NCBI GenBank assembly: GCA_037013685.1
Contig: CM072886.1
Coordinates: 90,074,422-90,138,421 of the forward strand
Length of the DNA: 64,000 bases
Direction of reading: 5' to 3'
From: Acridotheres tristis
Taxonomy: Eukaryota > Chordata > Aves > Passeriformes > Sturnidae
Every line of letters begins with the position of its first letter. The stretch's first letter is position 1. Shown one piece after another: positions 13,074 through 24,800 of the stretch. The position numbers and the translations under genes were made by a program. The notes beneath the pieces were generated by a model. It was not told where the DNA came from. It ran no database searches and worked only from the letters and a program-made list of their open reading frames with translations.

Positions 13074-13080
13074 CTGGTGG
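13068..13080 (-). other. NR4A3: Candidate splice donor of an NR4A3 5' UTR exon
   Basis: On the minus strand the sequence reads CCACCAG|GTAAGC, with exon end 13074 and GT at 13073-13072. It is near the vertebrate consensus and lies about 2.6 kb upstream of the start-codon exon inside the CpG island. NR4A3 genes are known to have untranslated leader exons. Weaker alternatives on the same strand are CTAG|GTAACC (exon end 14057) and CTAAG|GTATTT (exon end 15383). Which of these are used cannot be decided without transcript data. Confidence 0.5.
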
Positions 13081-16000
13081 GTATCTTGCGCGCTGAATGG
13101 TGGGGCTGGAGGTGCGGACGGAGGCGGCGGCGGGCGGCGGCGGCGGCGGGGTGGGTGCCGGCTGGGACCTCTCTGTGGAGGCGGGCCCGGGGCCTGGCCT
13201 GGGCGGGGGGCGCTCTTCCGACCCGGGCTCTGTCCGCCGGCAGAGAGACAAGGCACAGTCAGGGGCGGCGGTGCCCGGCGGGCAGAGGGGAGTCCCCCGC
13301 CTCCCTCCCGCCGCGGCGCCCCGGGGGGACGTGGTGGGGACCGTCCCTGGCGATGGCACGGCAACCCCCCGCCTCGCCCCGCGGTTGGGAAGAGGGAGCC
13401 GGCCGGGGAGCGCATTCCTGCCGGCTCCCGCTTCCTCATCACACAAAAGGCAGAGAGCACCGGGCTGGGACAACCGAGCCCCCGGTTTGTTCTCCGAGAG
13501 AGGAGCCTGGGGAAGGCAAGAGGAGAACCCCGGACGGGGTGACTACAACCAGCGGGACAGCATCCCCGAGCGTCCACTTCCCCGTGAGAACTTTCTCTTT
13601 TTGGCATGCAGAGACCGGGGAAAAGCAGGCTGGGAGTTTCTATGCAAGGTACCGGCCAGACTTGAGGGGTGTCCTGCCGGCCCGGCTAACCCTGTGCGGT
13701 GTCTCCGGGCCCGTCATCGCCGGCGCGGGGGAAAGAGCGCAGCCCAGCCGCCTCCCCCCGACCCTCTGGGCGCTGCTAACCGGGCTCCGCGGCAGCGCGG
13801 GGGATGCGCGGCCGCGCCGGCCCCTGCCCACGGGAGCCGCTCCCCGGCGACTCTTTCTCCCGCTTCTTGTCTTTCTTTTGCCTTCCCCGCGCCCCTCGCC
13901 TTTGAACCCCCGCCAGCTCCCGGGGTGTTAAGTGCCTGTCAGCTCATCCCTTTCTCTCCCGAGGGTTTTGTTCCCTCACGAGCTCCTGCGAGGCGGTTTC
14001 CCGCTCGGCGCGGAGCGCCCTAGGGCTCCTCTCTGCCCCCCCGAGCCGCCGGTTACCTAGAGACACTCGCTGCGCTTTTAACCACGCAGCACCCCTCCGG
14101 GCTGCCGCCGCCCGAGCCAGGAGCGCAGGGCCGTAAGGGCTGTAAATTAGGAGGAAATAACTACCCTTGTCAAAGCTCTTTTCTTCCTCCGTGCACTTTA
14201 CATTCAGCCCCGAGTGACACCCCTCCCCACCCTGTAATATGAGGAGGAAACCGTGAAATACTCCATTGTGATTGTGACTTCTTCAGGCGAGTTTCGAAAC
14301 CTTCATTTACCCGGGAGGGACTGCGGAGGGGGAAGCTCCATTCAATTAAAAAGTTTCGTGCTGGATTTCCACGGCTGGTTACTGGCGATTTTTTTTTTGG
14401 GGGGGGAGTGGGAGGGATCGCCCCGAGCCGCACGGTCACTCCAGCAAATATCCACGGGATCGCGTGAGATTCACCTCCGAAGAAATCGTCTGGTCTGGTT
14501 TAGTCCATTGTTTTTTACCGGGGCTTGACTCCAGCATACAACGGTCTCCACGGAGGAGAGAAAAATAGGGCGAAGAATGTAATCGAGTGAAGCGGCTTGG
14601 ATAAAAGTTAGCGATTCATTCCCAAACTTTTTTTTTCCTGGAGAAAAAAAATCCTATCCCAACGCACCAATCTCCCTACATAAAACACTGTTTTACGCCC
14701 TTTCCCTGGGAAATATTCTCGCACGGATTCCATCGTATCCAAAAACTGCAAGTTAAGTAACAGCGATCTTAACTAGCCGGTCTAAGGTGAGCGGCATCTC
14801 TGCCCGGGACAGACTATCGCGATAATGCTGCCCCCATAACTGTCTCTCTGCATAATATCACAACCCAACGCCCGCGCTTTCTCGCCTCTTTCCAAGACTG
14901 AAACTTCTTTCGCAGCTATTAAGGCGAGAAGGCAAAGGCGAGAGGCGCCGCGGGGGCAGGGAGCGGGGCAGCGGCGGCGCAACCCAGCGTCCCCGCACGG
15001 TACCGCCCGTGCCGGGGCACCGCGGCCCCTCGTTACCACTTCTGACCTCCGAAGGAAAAAGTGCACATTTCCGAAGAGCAGATGCCGGGCAGACGTGCCG
15101 TGCAAACATCCCGTCTCATTTCAATACAATATGTCACATTCCAGCAATTACCTCTTGGGCGAGCTCTTTGGGCTGCCGAGGGGAGCTGCTGTCTCCCAAA
15201 GTGAGATGAGCTCAACCTGCCTCGCCGTCCCTATTAGACAGCTGAACTTGTGCAAACAGAACCACCTATTTCCCAAGCGCGGCTAAAGGAAGGAGACAAA
15301 TTGCTGCCATTCATCACCGGCGCTGTAAACTCCCCGCCGCCGCCGGCAGCATCATTTCCATGACAACAACTAGCAGAAATACCTTAGTACCACCGGCTCC
15401 GGCTCCCGCTTCGCTCAACCATAGCCCTCCCGTTTGCGAGGGGCAGCAGTGCCCCGCGCACGGCAGGAGTTGCCGAGAAGGCAGCGAGGCTCGGAAGACG
15501 AGCGGCAATTGAGCATCCACGGGGAAGATGGGGGAGGAGGGGGGGAAGGTGAGGGAAAAGTTTCAGCGAGAGCCCGGCACGGCAGCGCGTCGGCTGAGCC
15601 GCATCGCTCGCCGCCGGCATCTCCCCAGCATCTCTACCCCGGCGGCATAACTTTCACGGAGTGGGGACACGCCGCGCTGTCCCTCTCCCTCAGCCGCTCC
15701 CGTTCACTCGCATACGTACTCGGTTGCTGTGGAGGTTCCGTCTTTACATCTAGTTTGTAGGTGCCCGCTTCCTTAAAGGCGTGTGTAGGCGCTGTCCAGC
15801 GGCAGGATCCGAGACACAAAATCCCTCAGACTCCGGGTAGCTGCAGGTCCAGAGGGTGCGTTATCCCGAGGCATGGAAAAGGATTGAAAAAGCCTGAGGA
15901 GCCAGGAGCCCGTCCCCGGGCGAAGGGAGGGAGTGAGCAGGCGGACGGGCGAGGGATGCCGAGCGGCCGCCGCCGCCGCGATGTGCCTTTGTGTGTGTGC

Positions 16001-16099
16001 GGCGGGAGCCGGGCCGGGACCTGTGCCCGCGTCCCGGTGCGAGTGCCCCGGGGTGCGCGTGTGCCTGCGCCGGAGAGAGGGGACGGAGGCGCCTCTCTG

Positions 16100-16225
16100 C
16101 GCTGCTCTCCCGCTCCCTCTCTCTGAACGTCATTTATGTGAGAGGAGCCCTAGCGGCCTCTCCATAGAGCGGCTGGAATGCGAAACGTCAATAGTGACGC
16201 CATGGGAGCCTGACGCTACTGACCC
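16100..16225 (-). promoter_or_regulatory. NR4A3: Probable NR4A3 core promoter with four CRE half-sites
   Basis: CRE half-sites lie at 16128-16132 and 16186-16190 (TGACG on the minus strand) and at 16195-16199 and 16211-16215 (TGACG on the plus strand). The middle pair forms an inverted repeat with a 4-base spacer. There is no strong TATA box; a weak CATAAATG lies at 16140-16133 on the minus strand. NR4A3 is an immediate-early gene induced through CREB, and its mammalian promoter is known to carry several CREs. The distance to the start-codon exon (about 5.6 kb) is similar to the human gene as I recall it. The transcription start, probably near or just below 16100, is inferred. Confidence 0.6.
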
Positions 16226-16430
16226 CCCCCCCGCCCCAGTGTGTGCGCCGCGCTCCCGCCGCACCGCGCCGCGCCGAGCCGAGCCGTGCACAGCCGAGAG
16301 GTGTGGAGCGGCGCGGAGCTCCGGCAGAGCCGTGCTGAGCCGCCGGCAGCGGGACGGCACGGCCGGCCGGCCGGCCGGCCGCCTCGGGGCCGCCTGCCCG
16401 TCGCAGCCTAGCGATTCGTTCCCAAGTCTG

Positions 16431-16470
16431 ATAATAATAATATTAATAATCATTATTATTATTAAGATAG
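16431..16470. repeat. AT-rich (ATA/TAA)n near-palindrome
   Basis: Short trinucleotide runs of ATA/TAA on one side and ATT/TTA on the other meet near 16450, so the strands can pair with themselves. It sits abruptly inside otherwise GC-rich promoter DNA. Confidence 0.7.
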
Positions 16471-16568
16471 TGCTAATAACAAAATTATTATATCTTTACT
16501 GAAGTGGCTCAAATGAAAAGAGCTTTGCTTGGTTACTTAGTGGAACTTTTAGGACTAATTAGTAAAGG

Positions 16569-16720
16569 TTTCTTTCACTTTTTTATTTTTCATTTTTTGA
16601 AACATTTTTTCTTTTTGCCTTTTAAATTTTTTCCCTATTATTTTCTCTTCTCCCACTTTTTCTTTTTTTTTTTTTTCTTCTTTTTTTTCCACTCTCTTTT
16701 TCTTTTCTTTCGAAACTTTC
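16569..16720. repeat. Polypyrimidine (T/C) tract inside the CpG island
   Basis: About 150 bases almost entirely of T and C on the plus strand, with T-runs and CTTT/CTTC units. It lies roughly 0.35-0.5 kb upstream of the CRE cluster with respect to NR4A3. Such strand-biased tracts can form triplex or melted DNA; that they do so here is inference. Confidence 0.8.
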
Positions 16721-17540
16721 CAGTGCGCAGGAACAAGGAGCAGGTTGCGAGAGGTGCCGCTCACAGAGCCGGCACTAATGCGAGCGGCCCTGAGAAGCGT
16801 CCGGGCTGCCGCCTGCTTGTGACTGCCTGTGTCCGTGTGTCTTTCGGTGTCCGTGTGTCTGCCCGGGGCACCGGGCTGGCGGCGGACGACTCCCCCGCTG
16901 TGTCCGCTGGCAGCAGCCGCCCGCCGCCGTGCCCGGTGCCGTGTTTACATCCACCGCCGGCAGCCTGGATGTTCGCGACCGTCACCGCAGCCGTGACGGC
17001 CGGTGCTGCGCTAGTACTTCGCACAGAGGGGCTCCGCCAAAGAGATCTCCCGACGGACGGGAGCCGGGGCGGACAAGGCGCCCGCCGCCCCGAGGAGGAA
17101 GGACCGGCGGCAGCGGTGGCACTTTCGCTTTGCCTCTCGCTCCACCATCCCGCCGCCGGCACCACCGCGGAGCGTGCTCTCTCCTCGGGAGGCAAAGTCG
17201 GGGCAGGCGCAGGGCTCGGCGGGTGCCGCGGACCGGCGGAGCGGAGGCAACGTCCGACCCCGGGATCCCCTTCCCGAGGCGGTGCGCGCCGTCTTCCCGC
17301 GGACGCCGGGGCGTCCCTCCCTCGCTCCCTCCCTCCGGGGCCGCGGCTCTGCCAGACCCCGCTCCCCCCGCGGGGGAACCCGCCGGGCTCCCCGCGCGGC
17401 CGCGCTTCCCCTCCGGACGCCGCCGGCCCCCGGCGGGGGCCAGCCCGCGCCCCCACGTCACCGCCCTCGTGCCGCCGCCGCGGCCAATCCACGCACAGGA
17501 CGCGGCGGGCCCCGTTCCGAGGGGCGGGGCGCGGCGGGGC

Positions 17541-17800
17541 TGACGCACGGCGGCCGCGTCATTGACGCAAGCGGCGTTGCTAAATTTAGCCCCGCCGGGC
17601 CCCGCGCGAGGCGCTCGGGATCGCGCGCGAGGGAGGGGGCGGGGCCGGAGTCCATTGAGCGGCGGCGGCGGCGGGCGGGTGCGCGGGGCTATTTTTGGGA
17701 CACCCCCTCCCGCCCCCCCCCCCGGTTGTGATCCGGCCAAACCAAATATAGATGCGGGCGGGTATTTATAGCTCCGGCGAGTCCCATTGTCGTGGGGCCA
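17541..17800 (+). promoter_or_regulatory. Candidate divergent immediate-early-type promoter (CRE, CArG-like, TATA)
   Basis: In plus-strand order: CRE-like TGACGCAC (17541-17548), CGTCA (17557-17561) and TGACGCAA (17563-17570), then CTATTTTTGG (17689-17698) and CCAAATATAG (17742-17751), each one base off a CArG box, then an AT box at 17763-17770 (TATTTATA on plus, TATAAATA on minus). GC/KLF-type boxes follow at about 17797-17812. CRE then CArG then TATA is the usual layout of serum- and cAMP-inducible genes and reads best on the plus strand, away from NR4A3, with a start near 17795. Because TATAAATA is the more canonical form on the minus strand, an upstream alternative NR4A3 start cannot be excluded. 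Confidence 0.5.
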
Positions 17801-18950
17801 CGCCCCTGCCCGGCTTCCTCTGCGCAGGGGGTGGAGTGCGGGGCAGCGCACGGGGACCTCGGCGCGCACACCCATCCTCTCGGCAGCCCCCCCCACCGCG
17901 GGGGGGAAAGCCGCAGCCGGACGCCGGCGGAGTTGCCAGACCCGGCTCCCTCCGAAAAGAAAAAAAAAAAAAAAGTCTCTTGGTGGCTGTGGCTGGAGTT
18001 CCCCTCCGCGTGGCCTCGGTGCGATTCCCTCGGTACAGTGCGCTGCCTTTCCTCCCCATCGCATCGCATGCCATCCCTGCGCGGCCCCCGGCGACACTGC
18101 ACTGTTGACATTCCCGAGCGACGGCCCAGCGCCCGCTGCGCGAAGGGGGGTAGTGGTGCGGAGGCGGCGGAGGGGATGGAGGCAGGGTCACCACCCCCGC
18201 CCCGCCGGCGAGGGACACGCGTGGCAGCGCGGGGTGTTTCCGCGGCGGGGATGCCCCGCGCGGTCGGCCGCGGCGGGGATACCCCCTGCCTGACGCAACG
18301 GAGCGGAGCAGGGGCGGCGGCGGGCACAGCGCATAGCGCCGCGGTGACCTCATGGCAGAAGCGGCGCTGGTTGGGAGTCCTCCCCCCGCCCCCCCTGCAA
18401 ACCAGCCCTTCCTCCCCTCCCGCCTGTTGAGTAAGCGCCGGGAGAAGCGAAAATGCCATGACAGGCCGGTGCGCTCATCCCCGGTGCTGACACGGCGCGA
18501 CAAGGGAGATTCCCTTTGATGCCGCTGCCGGCGTGGGCGGCTGAGGGCAAGGGAGGAGAGACACAGAGAGGGTGGCACTTTCCGCCCACCCCTCACCCGG
18601 GGCACTGGCCCCGATAAAAATACTTCGCTTTCCATGCTGTCATTTCTTCTTTGCATCTCGACTTCTCTGCTGGGAAAGGGACTCCGCGGAGCGCCGCCGC
18701 CCTCCGGGGCCCCTCGTCCCCCCCACCCCGGGCGGGCTACCCCCGAGAGGGGTACAAAGTTACAGAGTCATCCCGAAACTCGCAGCTCCGAACTGAAAGT
18801 GTGTGCAAGAACAAAACGTCGGTGCCAGGTGGACTGTCCTAGAAACCGTATTGCCCCCCCGCCTTTCCTCCCCCGGGTACTCCGTGCAACTTCGCAGCTT
18901 CCTCGAGCTGTTCCTGTCTCCCACGACGTGAAAATATCGTCATGCAAGAA

Positions 18951-19861
18951 GGCTAAAAAAAACCCCCAACCAACAAAACCCACTCCAAACCCAAAACCGG
19001 CGGCAAGAGTGTTTTGAAAGCCTTTAAAATAATCTTTGAGGTGCTATTTAAAGAACAGGAAATGGGATATTTGGAGAAAATGATTAGGAAGTGGCACTGA
19101 GTACACTATATGCCTCGGGCAGATGCGGGTGTTGTGCAGGGAGCTGGGCACTTGCTCACCGACCGATCCAAGGCAGCGATTCCCTCTAGGGAGAGCACGG
19201 TCTGCTGTCCTGCAGTTATTTATGACATGAGAGGTCACTCACTATACGCTGCGTGCTTCCCATGAGGCGAAAAGGAAGTTCTTCGTGCAAGGAACTCCCA
19301 ATCCATTAAGCATTAACACCAGGGCGGGGAGGGGAGAGATAAGGGGACAGGAACAACAGCAGGCAAATTGTCTAACTGGTGTGTACACAGCTTGATTCGC
19401 TGGAGGCGGCCGTGCAGGAGTGAGGGCCGGAAGGATGTCATTCCCAGGGCTTACTGGATAACTCGGAATAATAAAACCAGGCACTGCAACAACGGGAGGA
19501 AGCCTGCAGCAGTATGAAGCAGGCCTTGGGTGAAATAAAGCTCCAGGAAGTGGGTAAGGTTGTTGAGAGATGTTTGCTGCGTGCTGCCAGAGCTGGGGAG
19601 ACTGAAGACTGGGAACAGACAGTGTGGAGAGGCTGAGGGGCTCACTTCCAGTGCCCAGCCACGTGTTTGCATTTATGGCCAAATAATTTGATGACAACTC
19701 CTTATCAGAATTTGCTTGGCTTCCCCAAGACCAGAGCCAGTCTTTAGGCTGCAGATTTCTGGGGCCAAGGCAATGAAATGTCACTGTCTTTAGGGTTAGG
19801 ATACCCAAATCAAACTTCTAAAATCCTGACTGGCTGCCATCTATCCAGAGGCACCTGAATC
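18951..19861. other. Intergenic, nothing recognised
   Basis: Falls from CpG-rich to average composition. A 188-codon minus-strand open frame at 19242-19808 shows no family resemblance and is probably fortuitous. Confidence 0.6.
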
Positions 19862-20138
19862 GGACAGTGATAAGATAAGGGGGAATGCCCTTAAGCTGAA
19901 GGAGGGCAGATTTAGGTTAAGTATTAGGAAGAAATTCTTTACTGTGAGGATGCTGAGGCACTGGAATAGGTTGCCCAGAGATGTTATGAATTCCCCATCC
20001 CTGGAGGTGTTTAAGACTAGGCTGGATAGGGCTTTGAGTAACCTGGTCTTGTGTAAGGTTCCCTGCCTATGACAGGGGGGATTAGAACTACATGATCTTT
20101 AGGATCCATTCCAACCCAGGCCATTCTATGATAGATAC
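19862..20138 (+). mobile_element. CR1 LINE 3' fragment
   Basis: Matches the avian CR1 3' end in sense orientation: the block with GAAGAAATTCTTTACTGTGA, the GGAATAGGTTGCCCAGAGA block, and the end CATTCTATGAT at about 20123-20133. 5'-truncated, as is usual for CR1. The 5' boundary is approximate. Confidence 0.88.
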
Positions 20139-23100
20139 AGTAGTACCATAGAAACGGCATCTAGTCTAGCCTCCTATGCAAAGAGTATTCCGTGGCATTT
20201 TTAAAAATAAAATTTCCTACCTTCCTCAAGGATATAGAAAACAACTGTTCATCTGCCTAAATGCCAGACTTTAGGGAAACCCCAAAGAGGAGTTGGCTGG
20301 TGCATCTAAAATACACAATAGCTCAGTAGTTTCAGCACATCCACAGAAATCAGGACATTCAGATTTACTTAGTTTGTCTGGGGCAGGGAGGCAAGGGTGG
20401 AAATGGGGAAACTCAACCTACATTCCCCACCTCCCAGGAGATTGCTGTAATCCCTGCATCATTCTGGGTGGTATCTCAACCACCTTGTTTGAAGTGGTGA
20501 AACCACTTTCAGGTTTGCGTGCAAGCACTGTAGTCTAGTGCTTCAGGCTGTCTGCTAGGATGGAGATCTGCCTATCCTATCCATTTGTGCTCCAAGGATG
20601 GCTTGTATTATTTTATATTACACACCTATAGTATAAAAATACTGTCATGGCCTTAAGAGAACTTTCTTGACTGATTGAGCATGATTTTTATTTTAAAGTT
20701 CCTTTTTCCCTCCATGCCTTCCTAGACAACCAATAACCTGGTGATGAGGCCATTCTTTCAGATAAAGGTCAGCGTGGATTTGAGTCTTCTTAAGATAAGA
20801 AAGGAGCTGAATCACGATCTTCTGTTTTCTAGGGTAATGTTTTCTAGTGCTGTAATTGTCAGAGCTACAGAGTCAACAGAAAGTAGCACCTGTCTCCTTC
20901 CAGCTGTGTCTTTGAAAAATCTCATAGGTGAGGTAAGGTTCTACAAGCCTAAGACTTCCTGTCCTAAGCTACATTTCCTTGTTCCAGATGGGTGGGATTT
21001 GGGATACGGCCTTTATCAACAAGTTGAAGTTGGTCTGCTTCGTACTCTTTCCTCACCCTGCAAGCATGTGAAGGGTTAGATGATTAATTTGTATTTCTGA
21101 ATTTGTGGGCATGGGGCACTAGAAAAAAACACTGCAGTTTTTAATCTCATCATTTAAAACATAGTCTGAGTCAGAATCCTGCCCTTCAGAGGTATTCTGT
21201 TGTTCAGAAAATAAATGTAACACCTTCTGGTTCTGATCAAGGTGACTAAAGTCTTGAAAATATCCTGATCCTGGTCAAAATGATATTTAGCAGAGTTTGA
21301 TAGCCTAGAACAGTATCTCTGCCTCAGCTGCCTTATAATGTTAGGCCAGCACATTTCTAGATGAGATGTAGCATGCTACAAAAGGTTGTCAGGACACCCA
21401 GTTTATCACTGTGGTGTTTCCAGTCTGAAAGAGGAACTCATCCTGTCTCCCTTGCTTGAAAGGAGCCTTTGTCATAGAGAGGTCATGATGAGGAAGAGGG
21501 GAAGGCCTATCTTAGTCTTTGGTGGTGTATTTGGCAGGCCATGCCCTGCTAAAACCGAGTCCTGGTCTTGACTGAATCAAGTCCCAATATAATTCAGCTT
21601 GGTGTCATACTTTTACAGTCAAACATTTACCTTTTCTTTTCACAACTAGTTAAAGACATGGTTGCATGGTTTATGCTCAGACTTTCCAAATGACTATAAT
21701 TGGATCGTGGCCATGCATTGGAAATTTTTGCCCCAAAGGAAGAAGTTTTGAGAAAGATTCAAATGATTCAAACCCAGTCTTTTATGAATGTTAGAAATAT
21801 GCACAGTATGCTTTGTTCACAATAGCTCTGTTTTCCCAGACAGAAGCTCCACCAACTGGTGGAATTGCCTTGGAATTCTGCAATACCACAGATGGGGAGG
21901 CTTGAATATTCCTGGACTGACTCAGCCTGTTCACTTTGCCTGGCTTATAAGACAATAGACGATTCTTCCTTGGTCGTGGAGATCCAAAATTAAAAGTAAA
22001 GGAGGTTGCATATTAACAAATGGAACGACTGCCTTTTAGACAAGCCCACAGACTGAACTGTGATCATATTAAGCAGAGGGGCTGTTGAGAGTATAATTCC
22101 TACTGCCAGCATAAGAGCTGATTAGGAATGGGAGAAGCCAGGACCAGACAAGGTTCAGACATGCAAGCACAGCAGATTATATTAAATAAGGAGATGAAGG
22201 AGCATTCAGAGGGATCTTAAATTAAGTACATTAATTATGTAATAATGAAGGGGCTTTAAACTGGATTTATAATGGATACAAAAGAACTGCATTGGCCTTG
22301 ATACTTTCAAAAGGACAATCTTACTTGATTGTGCTCACTTAAAGAAAATGAGAGAGTGGGGAAGAAAAGAAAAAGGCTGAAGTTCATCTTATCCTAGTCA
22401 AAGATCTCACAAACTGTAATGTTTATTACAGAGAGATGGATTTTAATAAAGGATCAAGGTCATGGGACTGGTTTACAAACCCCAAAATGAACTATTTTTT
22501 CTATCTCATAATTAATGAAATTACAGCAATTATAACTATTATTTATTTTTATGGCTTCCTTTTGGGCCCTTCATTTCTACATTCTATTCTTGACTGGATT
22601 GTCAATCTTTATTCCTAAGATGGAATCTCTTTACTTACCACATTAAGTACTAAACAAATGCAACCCTGTCATTGTAAAAGAAATAATAGCTAATACCAGA
22701 TAATCATTTAGGCTTGTTCAGCAGGCACTGCCTTTTTTGCACACTTTCTATTTTTGTTGATAAAGGATAGCTCCTCAAAAGCAACAACTTGTTACTTATT
22801 TACTTTTTCTAAGATCTTTTCAATTTCATCTGCTTTTTATTACATTGTCTTTCTGGTTACCCTGTTTGTTTTGCTCCTAATGATTTCCAAACCCATGGAT
22901 CTTCCTATTTTATTGAGCATTGCATTTCATTTACTATCTCTCTTATCTCTTCTTGGACTGCATTTTCTACTATTTCCCTGTCTGTTTCTTTGTCTTCTCA
23001 CTACTGTGCTATCTGAACTGCCCATTCCCAAGACCCAAGGGATAGCAGTTCTTCAGCAGAGGTAGGATGAGGGGTTTGAGGAGAGAAGTGAGAGATCCCA

Positions 23101-23844
23101 GCTGTCCAGGTTTGCGTTTTGCTTCATGTCTGTCCTGGCTTGGTGCCTTTGCACAATTTCATTTACCTCTCCCTGCTCTGTTTCCCATCTGTAAAATAAC
23201 AACAGAATGTTTAGGTAATAAAGGCACAGAAATGAAAACTAATTACTATTATTGTTTATTTCTTACTAATGCACAAGGCCTCAAACCCCTCCATGGCAGT
23301 AATTCTTTTTTTCTCTCTTATACAAAGAAATGAATCGTTTACCTGAAAGGATCCAGACTATTTCTCTCAAGCTTATCATTTCTTGAAGATCAGAAGTGGG
23401 CACTAGTATCACGTCACAGGTTAAGAGAGTTTAAGCATCAGCTTTCTTCAATCATGTCTAAACCTTCTGGCATCTCTGAATCAGCTGAAATACACTGCTA
23501 GAACAAGCTAATGAAACCATTTCCATTTCCACCCCCCTGCACTATATATGAAAGACCAAATCGTGATGTATGCACCTGAACTTACAGCCCCAGCTCCAGG
23601 AGTAGGGTGATAAGCTCAGAGTCCAGTCTTGGGTGTTACGAAAATCATCTTGAAATTCAAACTTGAATGAAACTGGCAAGCTGGGGCTGCTGCAACCCAT
23701 AGTGGGCTGGGAATGCCATGCCTAGTAGCTGTGTTACGAGTACTCCTCTGTACAGCCCTCTGGAGATAGTGAGAATGAGGAGTGCCAAAACAAACTTAGG
23801 AACAAAAGGAGCAAAGTGCACTGAGTGCAGGTGTGCTGCTTAGA
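20139..23844. other. Intergenic, nothing recognised
   Basis: AT-rich DNA with only short open frames (the longest is 112 codons at 20741-21079) that match no family I know. No repeat identified. Confidence 0.6.
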
Positions 23845-24306
23845 TGTCCTGGTTTAACCTGGCAGGTAGCTAAGCACCACACAGCCACTCGATGACATGC
23901 CCCCTACAGCAAGATGGAGGAGTGAATTGGGGAATAAAAGGTAAAATTAATGGGTTGGCATAAGGACAGTTTCATACAATAGAAATGGAAGGAAAAGTCT
24001 CATTCCTCCTATTACTACCACTACTATTTAGAATATGCAGAACAAGCAATGCACAGTGCAACTGCTCACCACCTGCTGACCAATGCCCAGCCTGTTCCCA
24101 AGCTTTCCCCAGCTTTATGTGCTCAGCATGATGCTATATGGTATGGAATGTCCCTTGGGTCAGTTGGGATCAGCTGTCCTGGCCATGTCCCCTCATGACT
24201 TCTGCATGCCCAGTCCACTCACTGGTGGGTTGATGAGAGAAACTGAAAAGTCCTTAACTTAGTGTAAGCCTTGCCCAGCAACAAGCAAAACATCAGTGTG
24301 TGTTAC
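23845..24306 (-). mobile_element. ERVL-type LTR fragment, minus orientation
   Basis: The plus strand begins TGTCCTGGTTTAACC and later shows the diagnostic blocks of the abundant avian ERVL LTR in reverse: AGTGCAACTGCTCACCACC, TATGGTATGGAATGTCCC, GTCCTTAACTTAGTGTAAG and ACATCAGTGTGTGTTACC. The part corresponding to the sense-strand start of the LTR (about 100 bases) is missing. No internal retroviral sequence adjoins it, so this is a truncated solo LTR. Confidence 0.82.
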
Positions 24307-24675
24307 CAAAAACTACACAAAAACTTACACGTTGAGTGATGTATGAGATGATGGTTTGGTTCAAATAGCAAAAATTTGAAATATCACAACTATAAGCGAA
24401 AGTCAAACCCATCTAGTTTTAGAGAACAATCATCAGTGCTTCTGGGCACACAGAGCAGAGATCCAGTTACAGAAAACCTATGTGTCTCAATGATGGAGAT
24501 GAGATGAGGGGAAGAATGGCAGCAAAGAGATTCCTTGCCTTGTCTTCTGCTTGGTTAAGAAATCCTCCTCTGAGTGTTTGAGCTTCACAAAGGCAAACAG
24601 GATGCACCAAGTGGAACTGAAAATCAGTGGAGGTGCTCACTGCTGCACAGATGCACCATCCCTGAGCAGTGTTCC
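24307..24675. other. Intergenic, nothing recognised
   Basis: Unique-looking sequence between an LTR fragment and a CR1 fragment, with no gene or repeat seen. Confidence 0.55.
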
Positions 24676-24800
24676 AATCTGGGTTGGATGGGGCCCTGAT
24701 CAATCTGATCTAGTGGAAGGTGTCCCTGATTATGGCAGGGGGGTTGAAACTAGACGATGTTTAAGGTCCCTTCCAACCCAAACCATTCTATGATTCTATG
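24676..24800 (+). mobile_element. CR1 LINE 3' fragment
   Basis: Short CR1 3' end with GGTCCCTTCCAACCCAAACC followed by the tail CATTCTATGATTCTATG at about 24784-24800. Sense orientation, strongly 5'-truncated. Confidence 0.9.

Larger units (their letters stand above)
12790..18950. promoter_or_regulatory. NR4A3: CpG-island region spanning the NR4A3 5' end
   Basis: About 6 kb of very GC- and CpG-rich DNA containing (GGC)n stretches near 13120-13150, a (GGCC)5 run at 16361-16380 and many GC boxes. It is broken by a less GC-rich part at about 14.1-14.9 kb and an AT/pyrimidine-rich island at 16.42-16.72 kb. The long open frames on both strands here (up to about 370 codons) reflect the scarcity of stop codons in GC-rich DNA and show no protein family features. 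The region lies upstream of the NR4A3 start-codon exon and carries the CRE clusters described separately. Confidence 0.85.

Noticed and set aside
14607..16425. TAGCGATTC(A/G)TTCCCAA found twice (near 14608 and 16409) in the NR4A3 upstream region
   Set aside because: A 17-base match with one mismatch is within chance expectation for a window this long, and the flanks do not match.
16982..18097. Long minus-strand open frame of 371 codons, and similar ones on both strands at 13-18.6 kb
   Set aside because: They lie in CpG-island DNA where stop codons are rare, overlap one another in many frames, are Arg/Pro/Gly/Ala-rich and show no domain or family similarity.
19242..19808. Minus-strand open frame of 188 codons
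   Set aside because: No family resemblance, low-complexity Leu/Pro/Ser content and no splice or promoter context.
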